DNA from: Parashewanella curva
Lineage (GTDB): Bacteria; Pseudomonadota; Gammaproteobacteria; Enterobacterales; Shewanellaceae
DNA length: 64,000 nt
NCBI RefSeq assembly: GCF_003675895.1
Contig: NZ_ML014758.1
Location: forward strand, 40,543-104,542
Reading direction: 5' to 3'
Positions 26,839-34,812 of this stretch are shown here, one piece after another (positions within the stretch are counted from its first letter, which is position 1; the number at the start of each line of letters is the position of its first letter). A program made the translations under genes and the position numbers. Below the pieces are notes generated by a model that was not told the origin of the DNA, made no database searches, and worked only from the letters and a program-made list of their open reading frames with translations.

Positions 26839-28578
26839 ATGAACTGGGAACAAGGCACAGTTCTTGTCATGTTAATAGTGATTATAACCTGTTTGTTGAC
26901 TACACGGATCAAGCCGGCCTACCTGTTTGCTGGTGCTGCGTTTGTCGGCTTTCAGGCTGGGATGATTGAATTGCCAACGCTTGCTGGGAACTTTACCAAT
27001 TCATCATTGTTAACTTTGGTATTGCTGATCCTTGTTTCCGTTGCATTAGAGAAAACCCGCTTGATAAGTTGGGTTGGACGTCAGATTTCACAAGGCGGAC
27101 AATCAATCGTAATAGCCAAGCTTGGGCTGTCGACCGCTCTTTTATCCTCCTTTACTAATAATACTGCCGTGGTGGTGTCATTAATTAGTGCAATTAAGCG
27201 AAACCAACGCCATGCGCCGTCACGGCTATTGATTCCACTTTCTTATACGGCCATTTTAGGTGGAACCCTGACTTTGATTGGTACGTCAACCAACCTTATC
27301 ATCAACAGTTTTGTCGAAGATGCAGGTTTGCCCAGTCTGGATTTTTTTGCTCCGACAGTGATTGGTTTGGCTGTATTGATGATAGGACTGATGATCCTGA
27401 TCCCGCTTAGTTACCTGTTGCCAGTCTATGACGGTAATGGTCAGGATGTTTTGCCTTATTTTCTTGAGGCGCGAATTGAAGGCGGTTCTCCTCTGGCAGG
27501 AAAGACGGTCGCAGAGAACGGCTTACGTGCATTGCGCCGTCTTTTCTTAGCCGAAGTTATCCGAGATAGTAAGACGTTGGCACCCGTATGTCCGGATACG
27601 CGATTAATTGCAGGAGATACCTTGTTGTTTTGCGGGGATGTGGAAAGTGTGGCCAGCTTACAAGAAATTAAAGGACTTCGCTTATTTGGGCAACATCATT
27701 TAAATGGTCAATCAATGTTGGAATTGGTCGTAAGCCACTCTGCGGATATACGTGGTAAGACATTAAAAAGTGTCCAATTTAGAGAGAGATTTGATGCCGT
27801 GGTGGTTGCAATCCGCCGTGGACATGAGCGTTTGGCTGGTGGCCTTGGCAATATAGAACTTCATGCGGGTGACACTTTAGTTGTAGTACCGGGTAAGACA
27901 TTTAACGATAAAAAGCAGCGGCTAAATCGTGAATTTGTGTTGATGAATGGTCTAGACTCAAGCGCCCGGCTCGATAGCAGAAAAAGCTTTGCTGTATTGG
28001 CTGGATTTACGGCTGTTATTGCAGGTGCTTTGCTCGACATTTTACCTATCATTAATGGGCTTGCCGTTTACCTCTTGGTTTTAGTGACAACGGGTATTAT
28101 TTCATTTACAGAAATTCGACGTCGGTTTCCTCTAGATATTGTGGTGATCGTAGGTTCGGCTTTGTCGCTTGCTCAATTGATGATATCGAGTGGATTGTCT
28201 GAGCAAATGGGCAATATGCTAATGGCATCGTTTGATGGTTGGGGAATATACGGTGCCTTGGTAGCAACTTATTTATTGACTTTGGTGTTGACTGAGTTGG
28301 TCACAAACAATGCTGCAGCAGCGTTATCGTTTCCTATTACTTATAGTTTGGCGCTGAGTTATGGTGCCGATCCTATGCCCTTTATTATGGCACTGTTATT
28401 TGGTGTGAGTGCGAGCTTTTTATCGCCGTATGGCTATCAGACTAATTTGCTGGTTTACAGTGTTGCGAACTACAAACTTAGGGATTACGTCCGTGTGGGA
28501 TTACCGATGTCAGTGGTGTATTCGGCTGTGGTGCTCTTGCTAATCCCATATCTGTTTCCTTTCTTTCCTTCTATATAA
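26839..28578 (+). CDS. SLC13-family sulfate transporter with two RCK_C domains
   Basis: A 579-residue membrane transporter, probably bringing in sulfate for the pathway. Family motifs are SFTNNTAVVVSLISAI and TLIGTSTNLIINSFV in the first half, and LVTNNAAAALSFPITY with SPYGYQTNLLVYS in the second. About ten hydrophobic segments flank a central cytoplasmic region (about 205-375) holding two TrkA_C/RCK_C domains (ARIEGGSPLAGKTVAENG; AGDTLVVVPG). Many marine Gammaproteobacteria carry such a gene between cysN and cysC. I start at ATG 26839, right after cysN; the longer frame runs inside cysN. No separate CysTWA importer is in the window. Confidence 0.9.
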   Translation: MNWEQGTVLVMLIVIITCLLTTRIKPAYLFAGAAFVGFQAGMIELPTLAGNFTNSSLLTLVLLILVSVALEKTRLISWVGRQISQGGQSIVIAKLGLSTALLSSFTNNTAVVVSLISAIKRNQRHAPSRLLIPLSYTAILGGTLTLIGTSTNLIINSFVEDAGLPSLDFFAPTVIGLAVLMIGLMILIPLSYLLPVYDGNGQDVLPYFLEARIEGGSPLAGKTVAENGLRALRRLFLAEVIRDSKTLAPVCPDTRLIAGDTLLFCGDVESVASLQEIKGLRLFGQHHLNGQSMLELVVSHSADIRGKTLKSVQFRERFDAVVVAIRRGHERLAGGLGNIELHAGDTLVVVPGKTFNDKKQRLNREFVLMNGLDSSARLDSRKSFAVLAGFTAVIAGALLDILPIINGLAVYLLVLVTTGIISFTEIRRRFPLDIVVIVGSALSLAQLMISSGLSEQMGNMLMASFDGWGIYGALVATYLLTLVLTELVTNNAAAALSFPITYSLALSYGADPMPFIMALLFGVSASFLSPYGYQTNLLVYSVANYKLRDYVRVGLPMSVVYSAVVLLLIPYLFPFFPSI

Positions 28579-28618
28579 CGCAATAACGCACATTTAGATT
28601 TGGAGATATTAATTACTT

Positions 28619-29248
28619 ATGCCACCGAATATAGAGCATCAAAATAACGAAAATATTATATGGCACAGTCACCATATAGATAAGAATTTTCGAGCCAGTC
28701 AGAAAAAACAAAAACCTTGCGTAATGTGGTTCACGGGCTTGAGTGGAGCTGGAAAATCAACCGTAGCAGGGGCATTAGAATCCAGATTGGCGGAAATGGG
28801 TTATCATACTTATTTACTTGATGGTGATAATGTTAGGCATGGACTGTGTCAGGATCTAGGTTTTTCAAAGGAAGATCGCCGCGAGAATATTCGTCGCGTG
28901 GGGGAAGTCGCTAAACTGATGACTGATGCCGGTTTGATTGTGCTTAGTGCTTTTATTTCTCCTTATCGCTACGAACGACAGTTAGTCAGAGATTTATTAC
29001 CTGAAGGGGAGTTTCTGGAAGTTTTCGTTGATACGCCTTTAGCTGAATGTGAAAAACGAGATCCCAAGGGGCTATATAAGAAAGCACGAGCGGGTGAAAT
29101 TAAGCAATTCACAGGTATTGATTCACAGTATCAAGTTCCCGAGCAGCCGGAAATCCATCTGCAAGCTGGAGGTGTTTCAGTGTTTGAGTTGGTTGAACGG
29201 TGTTTACTGTCATTGAATGAACGTCAGATTATTCATTTACACTCGTGA
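28619..29248 (+). CDS. cysC: Adenylylsulfate (APS) kinase
   Basis: Phosphorylates APS to PAPS, the CysH substrate. The P-loop GLSGAGKS is at 40-47; other marks are [29 protein letters not shown] and the phosphoserine segment FISPYRYER. The 209 residues include a family-typical N-terminal extension. GGAGA lies upstream of the ATG. A 40-base palindrome follows the stop. Confidence 0.97.
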   Translation: MPPNIEHQNNENIIWHSHHIDKNFRASQKKQKPCVMWFTGLSGAGKSTVAGALESRLAEMGYHTYLLDGDNVRHGLCQDLGFSKEDRRENIRRVGEVAKLMTDAGLIVLSAFISPYRYERQLVRDLLPEGEFLEVFVDTPLAECEKRDPKGLYKKARAGEIKQFTGIDSQYQVPEQPEIHLQAGGVSVFELVERCLLSLNERQIIHLHS

Positions 29249-29280
29249 TACTTGAAGATGCATCTTCAGGTATCACGAGT
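29241..29280. repeat. 40-bp near-perfect palindrome, fused ends of inverted-repeat family B
   Basis: The arms (29241-29260 and 29261-29280) pair with one T/G mismatch around a central ATGCAT. They equal the terminal inverted repeats of the element at 41153-41420, joined with no interior. It lies between cysC and cysQ, just before the AAGGAG of cysQ, so it would form a strong hairpin in the operon mRNA. Confidence 0.85.
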
Positions 29281-29297
29281 ATATAAAGGAGTTTTGT

Positions 29298-30038
29298 GTG
29301 AGTAAGTTACTTGAATCAATTTATGATATTGCGATTGATGCAGGCACAGCTATTATGGAACGCTACCACAGCAATATTTTGGTTGAAAAGAAGGCTGATA
29401 GTAGTCCGATCACAGAGGCAGACCTAGCTGCAAATAAGATTATTGTTGAGCGTTTGTCTGCCTTAACACCAAATATCCCGATTCTTACAGAAGAATCAGC
29501 TCAAGTCCCGTGGGCTGAAAGGCAGCATTGGGATTCCTATTGGTTGGTTGACCCCTTGGATGGAACCAAAGAATATCTTAGCAAGAATGGTGAGTTCACG
29601 GTTAACATTGCCTTAATCGAAAATGGTAGGCCAAGTTTAGCGGTTGTTCATGCTCCGGCCCTAGACAAAGCTTGGCTAGGTGATAGTAAAAAAGCTTGGT
29701 TACAGACAAAGAAAGAGCGAGAAGAGATCAAAGTCAGGCAGGCTACCGTGCCTACGGTTGTGGGAAGTCGCTCGCACCCTAGCCCGAATATGGCAAATTT
29801 TTTGGCTACACTGGGAGAACATAATATGGTTGAAGTTGGATCTTCACTTAAGTTTTGTTTGGTTGCAGAAGGGCATGCACAATATTACCCACGCTTGGGT
29901 CAGACAATGATATGGGATACCGCTGCTGGTCACTGCATAGCAGAAAGCGCAGGAGCAAAAGTGAAACAGCTCAATGGTGAAGCATTGAATTATCACCGTG
30001 AAGAATTACTCAACCCTCATTTCATGGTTACAGTTTAG
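29298..30038 (+). CDS. cysQ: 3'(2'),5'-bisphosphate nucleotidase CysQ
   Basis: Removes the 3'-phosphate from PAP, the by-product of CysH, and can act on PAPS. The inositol-monophosphatase fold is shown by SPITEADLAANKII, LTEESAQV, the metal motif WLVDPLDGTKEYLSKNGEFTVNIAL and WDTAAGHCIAESAGA. Start is GTG 29298 with AAGGAG upstream. Last gene of the cys operon. Confidence 0.95.
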   Translation: MSKLLESIYDIAIDAGTAIMERYHSNILVEKKADSSPITEADLAANKIIVERLSALTPNIPILTEESAQVPWAERQHWDSYWLVDPLDGTKEYLSKNGEFTVNIALIENGRPSLAVVHAPALDKAWLGDSKKAWLQTKKEREEIKVRQATVPTVVGSRSHPSPNMANFLATLGEHNMVEVGSSLKFCLVAEGHAQYYPRLGQTMIWDTAAGHCIAESAGAKVKQLNGEALNYHREELLNPHFMVTV

Positions 30039-30222
30039 TGATCAAACTGTGACCTTAGGGGGAAGAGATGATGCGATATTATAAAGCTTGAAAGTATACT
30101 CTCTAAAGTTTTTGAGTGGTTTTATATACGTTCTAAGCTCCCGTTTTAATAAACAATCAGTGTTTTATTATTCTGTTGATGAAATTCTTCAGGATTATTC
30201 TATCTTTATCAATGTAGCTATT

Positions 30223-30419
30223 TAACCTGAGCTCTGTATAAAGAATTCAGTACAACTTGTTTTTATAGAAAAAATTTAAGTTCAATTCACAGTGCGGCTA
30301 ATTTTGTGTAGTGCAAGGCAGAACAGTTCGTACTAGCCGGCCTATTTCGGGCTGTTTTAACGCTTAAATACGCATAAGTAGCTTTGCTGAAGAGGTTTGC
30401 TTATATAGGGAACAGGTTA
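30223..30419. repeat. Inverted-repeat element (MITE-like), family C, copy 1
   Basis: About 197 non-coding bases starting TAACCTGAGCTCTGTATAA and ending in a diverged inverted copy. The interior matches the element at 34509-34707 closely: CTAATTTTGTGTAGT, CAAGGCAGA(A/G)CAGTTCGTA and ATACGCATAAGTAGCT. It fills most of the gap between cysQ and the dedA-type operon. Confidence 0.8.
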
Positions 30420-30493
30420 TTTACGTGTCTTTTTGGGGTAAGGGTAATTAGGAGGGAGTTATAGTAGATCTAGCGACAACAATTGAGGCTTGG

Positions 30494-31051
30494 TTGTTTC
30501 AAGACAATCTGTCACTAACAACCTTATTTCTCGGTATTGTTTTATTCTCTTACTTATTAGAAGACTTGGCCATTGTAACTGCTGCGACGTTAGCTGTTGA
30601 GCAGGTTATGCCCACTTATGCCGCGCTCTTGGCCATTTTTGTTGGTATTAGTACTGGTGATTTTGGGCTTTACTTCATTGGAAAAACAGCAAAAAAAGTT
30701 CGTTTCCTTCGTTATCGATTATTTCGATACCATCATGCACGAAGTATGCGTCGTAAATTACATAAACAAGCATTCTTAACCTTATTTTTTATCCGTTTTA
30801 TTCCGGGTTTAAGAGCTGCAGGATTTACTTTGAGTGGATTTCTCGATGTGCCCAAGATCAAGTTTTTTATCGTAGTATTAACGGCTACTGCTCTATGGAC
30901 TATACTTGTTTTCGGCTCCTTCTTTCAGCTTGGCAATGCGCAGTTGTTTCAAGATAACCAAACCAGTTGGTTGCTTATTCCTATAGGTCTATGCTTGATA
31001 CTGTTGCTCAATAAATTAGTTACTAAAGCACTATTTAAGGTACGCGGATGA
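30494..31051 (+). CDS. DedA family (VTT-domain) membrane protein
   Basis: A DedA/VTT-domain inner-membrane protein; relatives are lipid scramblases or flippases (e.g. for undecaprenyl phosphate). Motifs: LLEDLAIVTAATLA (the membrane-embedded acidic segment), GISTGDFGLYFIGK, and FFIRFIPGLRAAGFTLSGF with the conserved Arg. The standard-codon start is TTG 30494, but the frame is open upstream and a strong GGAGGGAG (30451-30458) points to initiation near 30461, where the codon is ATA (IVDLATTIEAWLFQDN). The gene overlaps the next by four bases (ATGA). Confidence 0.85.
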   Translation: MFQDNLSLTTLFLGIVLFSYLLEDLAIVTAATLAVEQVMPTYAALLAIFVGISTGDFGLYFIGKTAKKVRFLRYRLFRYHHARSMRRKLHKQAFLTLFFIRFIPGLRAAGFTLSGFLDVPKIKFFIVVLTATALWTILVFGSFFQLGNAQLFQDNQTSWLLIPIGLCLILLLNKLVTKALFKVRG

Positions 31052-32178
31052 CACGACTCGCTAACGTAGAAATGATTCCACAGGGAATGGTGAACGCGGG
31101 AATGCCTGTTCTTCATCAGCCTAGGCGGGCTCTCTCTCCGTTTGAATTCTTTCCAACATGGTTTTTTTACACTCCTGTTATATTACAAAGTGCTGTTTTA
31201 AGCGTAATTCATCGTGATTGGGCATTGCCATTAATTGCCAATCCAGCCATTAAGTTAAGCGGTATGGTGGGTGAATCCAAGCATGATATTTTTAATTCAG
31301 CAGGTAAACAGACCAAAGAGTGGGTTCTTCCTTTTATTACTTTGACTAAAACTCAACACCATATTGAAGAGTTATTAAGTGAAGCTACAGATCAACTAGA
31401 AAGGGTTGAGTTGACTTATCCCTTAGTTGCGAAACCTGATGTTGGGTGTCGCGGGGTGGGAGTAAAGTTGATTCACTCAGATGCTCAATTACGGAGCTAT
31501 ATTGAGAGCTTTCCCGTATCTGGTCGCTTTTTATTGCAGGAAAAGTCTCATTATAGTGCTGAAGCAGGAGTTTTCTATGTAAAGCAGCCTGGAGAATCAC
31601 AAGGAAAAATCATCTCTATGACGTTGAAGTATTCTCCGCGAGTGGTAGGAGATGGTAAATCTACATTGAGAGAGTTGATTGGAAAGTGCCCGAGAGCCGG
31701 TAAATTGAAGCATCTATATTTACCAAGACATAAAGAACAACTCGATTTTATTGTTCCTGAAGGGGAAGAGTTTCAGCTGGCATTTGCCGGTAGCCATACC
31801 TTTGGTGCAATCTTTCGTGATGGTAACCAGTTTATCACTCAAGCATTAGAGCAAAAGTTAAATGATGTTTTGGCAGATTTTGAAGGCTTTAATTTTGGTC
31901 GTCTTGATATTAAGTTCCAAGACATTCGAGCTCTAATGAATGGTGAGTGCTTTGATATTTTGGAAATCAATGGTGCAAGCAGTGAAGCTGCGCATATTTG
32001 GGATAGTGACACTGCTTTGAGTGATATTTTTAGGACGCTTTTGAAGCAATACCGATTACTTTATCAGATTGGTTCGAAATATAAAAAGCAAGGTCATAAA
32101 ACACCGAACCTTACAACATTACTGCAAGCTTGGAGGGAAGAAAAGCTGTTAACGCATCTCTATCCAATGACTGACTGA
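31048..32178 (+). CDS. ATP-grasp domain protein
   Basis: A 376-residue protein with an ATP-grasp fold: YPLVAKPDVGCRGVGVKLI (phosphate-binding loop region), GRFLLQEKSHYSAEAGVFYV, and the metal-binding end CFDILEINGASSEAAHIWD. Such enzymes ligate a carboxylate to an amine or thiol through an acyl-phosphate. The substrate is unknown. It starts within the dedA stop, so it probably works with that membrane protein, perhaps on a lipid- or envelope-linked substrate (inference). Confidence 0.8.
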   Translation: MTRLANVEMIPQGMVNAGMPVLHQPRRALSPFEFFPTWFFYTPVILQSAVLSVIHRDWALPLIANPAIKLSGMVGESKHDIFNSAGKQTKEWVLPFITLTKTQHHIEELLSEATDQLERVELTYPLVAKPDVGCRGVGVKLIHSDAQLRSYIESFPVSGRFLLQEKSHYSAEAGVFYVKQPGESQGKIISMTLKYSPRVVGDGKSTLRELIGKCPRAGKLKHLYLPRHKEQLDFIVPEGEEFQLAFAGSHTFGAIFRDGNQFITQALEQKLNDVLADFEGFNFGRLDIKFQDIRALMNGECFDILEINGASSEAAHIWDSDTALSDIFRTLLKQYRLLYQIGSKYKKQGHKTPNLTTLLQAWREEKLLTHLYPMTD

Positions 32179-32201
32179 TTGCTTTATTTAGGACGAAAAT
32201 A

Positions 32202-32750
32202 ATGAAAGACGTACGGATACGCTTAGCTTCAAATGATCAGACAAGCCCTTCTCAATCCGTTATAGGGTGTATTGAAACGCTGAATCAAGGGCGTGAATTT
32301 TTAGATACACTCACTCAGGAAGACTATGTCTTTATCCCTCAACCTCATTTTAGTAGCTCTATTGGAGAGCATTTTCGTCATTGGTTGGATTTGTTTCATG
32401 CTATTAAGCTCAACCCTTTGAAAATTGATTATAACGTTCGTCGTCGCGGTCATATAGTCGAACGCAGTTTAGAGGTTGTTAAACAGGAAATCAGTGATCT
32501 TATTGAGTGGGCACTCCAATTAACTTCTGATGAATTGAGTCAATCCGTCAGCGTTCAAACCGAAGTATTGTTGTCTCAAACTCATGTTGAGGAAGTCATT
32601 TCTAGTCTTGCGCGAGAGCTAACGTTTGCCACGCTTCATGCTACTCACCATTTTGCTATGGCTAAAGTCGCTGCGTCATTACGTGGTGTTGATTCTGATA
32701 GTTATTTTGGTGTCGCACCAACAACGGCAACTTATCAGAGGGCTCAATAG
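32202..32750 (+). CDS. DinB-like putative metal-dependent protein
   Basis: 182 residues of a four-helix DinB superfamily type. Likely metal ligands are His in SSIGEHFRHWLDLFH and the HATHHFAMAK motif near residue 150, matching the three-His pattern of the superfamily. Members act as thiol transferases or hydrolases; the reaction here is unknown. It lies 23 bases after the ATP-grasp gene and 2 bases before the NRDE gene. Confidence 0.75.
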   Translation: MKDVRIRLASNDQTSPSQSVIGCIETLNQGREFLDTLTQEDYVFIPQPHFSSSIGEHFRHWLDLFHAIKLNPLKIDYNVRRRGHIVERSLEVVKQEISDLIEWALQLTSDELSQSVSVQTEVLLSQTHVEEVISSLARELTFATLHATHHFAMAKVAASLRGVDSDSYFGVAPTTATYQRAQ

Positions 32751-32752
32751 GT

Positions 32753-33499
32753 ATGTGCACATTATCTTGGTTTTATCATGAAGATAATCACTACGAAGTC
32801 TATTTTAATCGAGACGAGCAGCGTTCCCGGTTGCCAGCACTCGAACCACAACGCATAGATATTGATGGTGTTCAATGTTTAATGCCATTTGATCCAGTTG
32901 GCGGTGGAAGTTGGATTTCTACGAATGAACATGGTGTTACCGTTTGTTTGCTCAACTATTATCAAGGCAAGACTCCTATTGGTGAATTAACTAGCCGAGG
33001 TCTTATTATCAAGCGGTTAGCAAGCAGTTATTCCAGTAGATCAGTTGATAACCGTATAAAAAAAATGGATTTAAGCTTGTTTGCCCCTTTTACCCTAGTT
33101 TCTTTTGACACCGACTATATTGGTGATGAAGTAGTTCGTTGGACTTGGGATGGAGAACAGTTAATTCGTTCTTTTGCTTGTGCACCGGTTGTCTCTGCAG
33201 CTATGCATTTTGAGATGGCGTGCACTTATAGGTCGAAGCTGTTTAAACAATTGTTATCAACCAAGCCAAAACATGAAGTTGGAAGATTGTTTCATAAAGC
33301 CCATGACGAACATTATCCGCATCTTTCTCCATTGATGGACAGAAATGATGCGAGTACAGTGAGTTTTACTCAGGTTATTGCATCTTCTACAAAGCAAGAG
33401 ATGACTTATCAATCGATCGATAATCATCGCAATGTAGATCTTCGTACTAGCCTAAGTTGTTGTAAAAGTGACATTGTAGAACCAGGAGTTTTCAAATGA
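32753..33499 (+). CDS. NRDE / TANGO2 family protein
   Basis: A 248-residue protein with an N-terminal Cys after Met (MCTLSWFYH), the FNRDEQRSR motif that names the family, and GGGSWISTNEHGVTVCLLNY. Eukaryotic relatives (TANGO2/HRG-9) have been linked to heme handling and lipid metabolism; bacterial roles are little known. An N-terminal nucleophile-type fold is suggested by the exposed Cys2. It overlaps the YHS gene by four bases. Confidence 0.85.
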   Translation: MCTLSWFYHEDNHYEVYFNRDEQRSRLPALEPQRIDIDGVQCLMPFDPVGGGSWISTNEHGVTVCLLNYYQGKTPIGELTSRGLIIKRLASSYSSRSVDNRIKKMDLSLFAPFTLVSFDTDYIGDEVVRWTWDGEQLIRSFACAPVVSAAMHFEMACTYRSKLFKQLLSTKPKHEVGRLFHKAHDEHYPHLSPLMDRNDASTVSFTQVIASSTKQEMTYQSIDNHRNVDLRTSLSCCKSDIVEPGVFK

Positions 33500-33936
33500 A
33501 AAAGATATTTGCCTTGCTCATCATACTGTTCAGCATTCCTTCCTTTGCAGCTGATGAGATTTATACCGGAGTATTTAGTAATAAAGCCGTGAGCGGTTAT
33601 GACACGGTTGCTTACTTTACAGAAGGGAAGCCTGTGAAAGGAAGCAGTAAGTGGCAGACAGAGTACAAAGGTGCTGATTGGTACTTTTCTTCTAAAGCTA
33701 ATCTCGATAAGTTTAAAGCAAGTCCTGAGGCCTATGCGCCGCAATATGGTGGTTATTGTGCATGGGCAGTTGCAGTTCATAATGACTTCGCTTCAGGAGA
33801 TCCTAAGCAGTGGGCTATTGTTAATGGCAAACTTTATCTTAATTATGACGCTGACATAAAGCGAAAGTGGGATAAAGATCGTGCGGGTCACATTGCCACT
33901 GCCGACAAAAATTGGCCGAAACTCATTAAGAAATAA
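33496..33936 (+). CDS. Exported YHS domain protein
   Basis: 146 residues with a Sec signal (MKKIFALLIILFSIPSFAAD) and a YHS-type domain: AVSGYDTVAYFTEGKPVKGS, WYFSSKANLDKFKASPEAY and PQYGGYCAWAV. YHS domains are proposed metal or heme sites, and the single Cys in GGYCAWA is conserved in this subfamily. It is probably periplasmic, acting with the following DoxX protein. Confidence 0.85.
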   Translation: MKKIFALLIILFSIPSFAADEIYTGVFSNKAVSGYDTVAYFTEGKPVKGSSKWQTEYKGADWYFSSKANLDKFKASPEAYAPQYGGYCAWAVAVHNDFASGDPKQWAIVNGKLYLNYDADIKRKWDKDRAGHIATADKNWPKLIKK

Positions 33937-33947
33937 GGATATTTAAC

Positions 33948-34394
33948 ATGAAGTTTACTCCACTAAAACATATACCATCTGCGTTTATCGCATTTGTGTT
34001 TATTCAATCTTTGTTTTTTAAATTTACAGGTTCTTACGAAACTGAACATATTTTCGGAACTTTAGCTAAGTGGTCGGGCTTTGATTGGTTCGGCGTTTAT
34101 GGCGGATATTTAATTGGTTTTGCTGAATTGGTTGCTTCTATTTTGCTTTTCACTCGCTTGCATGGCTTGGGGGCGGCGATGGGCGCTGGTATTATGACTG
34201 GAGCCATTTTCTTCCATTTATTTACACCGTTAGGCGTGGTGATGCCAGAGTTTAATAGTATGGGAGAAGTGATTGGCAATGACGGCGGATTACTATTTGG
34301 TATGGCATGTATTGTATGGTGTTGTAGCGTGTTTCTGTTTGTTCGGGATGTTAAAACTGAAGGCTCTTTCACCAACAACCTTTTGCAGTCATAG
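33948..34394 (+). CDS. DoxX-like inner-membrane protein
   Basis: 148 residues with four hydrophobic segments (about 10-27, 48-68, 73-92, 112-132). FIQSLFFKFTGSYETEHIF and AELVASILLFTR fit the DoxX-like pattern. It follows the YHS gene by 11 bases and ends the operon. Function is unknown; DoxX proteins often support redox or metal-related systems in the membrane. Confidence 0.75.
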   Translation: MKFTPLKHIPSAFIAFVFIQSLFFKFTGSYETEHIFGTLAKWSGFDWFGVYGGYLIGFAELVASILLFTRLHGLGAAMGAGIMTGAIFFHLFTPLGVVMPEFNSMGEVIGNDGGLLFGMACIVWCCSVFLFVRDVKTEGSFTNNLLQS

Positions 34395-34423
34395 CATTAA
34401 AATTCTATATATTATACCAATTA

Positions 34424-34446
34424 CAGTAATTGGTATTAGGACACAG
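34424..34446. repeat. 23-bp palindrome downstream of doxX
   Basis: ATACCAATTAC, a central A, and GTAATTGGTAT form perfect 11-bp arms. Its ends resemble family A terminal repeats (ATACC and CAATTA). It may be a collapsed element or a weak transcription-stop hairpin; it lacks a T-run. Confidence 0.6.
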
Positions 34447-34508
34447 ACACATAGCTAATCGAAGATAGTTTTGTGTCTCTGTGGTCTACAATCGCTAGGT
34501 ATTCTATT

Positions 34509-34707
34509 TAACCTCAGCTCTGTATAACGAAATCAATAACATTTTGATTTACTATAAAAACCTTAAACTTTTATCTACAGTGCTGCTAATTTTGTGTAGT
34601 TCAAGGCAGAGCAGTTCGTAATAGCTGGTCTATTACGGGCTGTTCTAACACAGAAATACGCATAAGTAGCTGTACTGTAGAGGTTGGCTTATGCAGAGCT
34701 GAGGTTA
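34509..34707. repeat. Inverted-repeat element (MITE-like), family C, copy 2
   Basis: About 199 bases with 19-bp terminal inverted repeats differing at one position (TAACCTCAGCTCTGTATAA against the reverse complement of the right end). It is the better-preserved sister of the element at 30223-30419. The two copies bracket the whole dedA-to-doxX operon in the same orientation. Confidence 0.85.
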
Positions 34708-34812
34708 TTTACCTTATCTAACCCAACCATCTGATTTTAAAGTACCTAAATCATCTTTATTCTTTGTTTTTTAACTTAGTTAAGGCACTAAAAATAATAA
34801 AAGGAACTTAAT

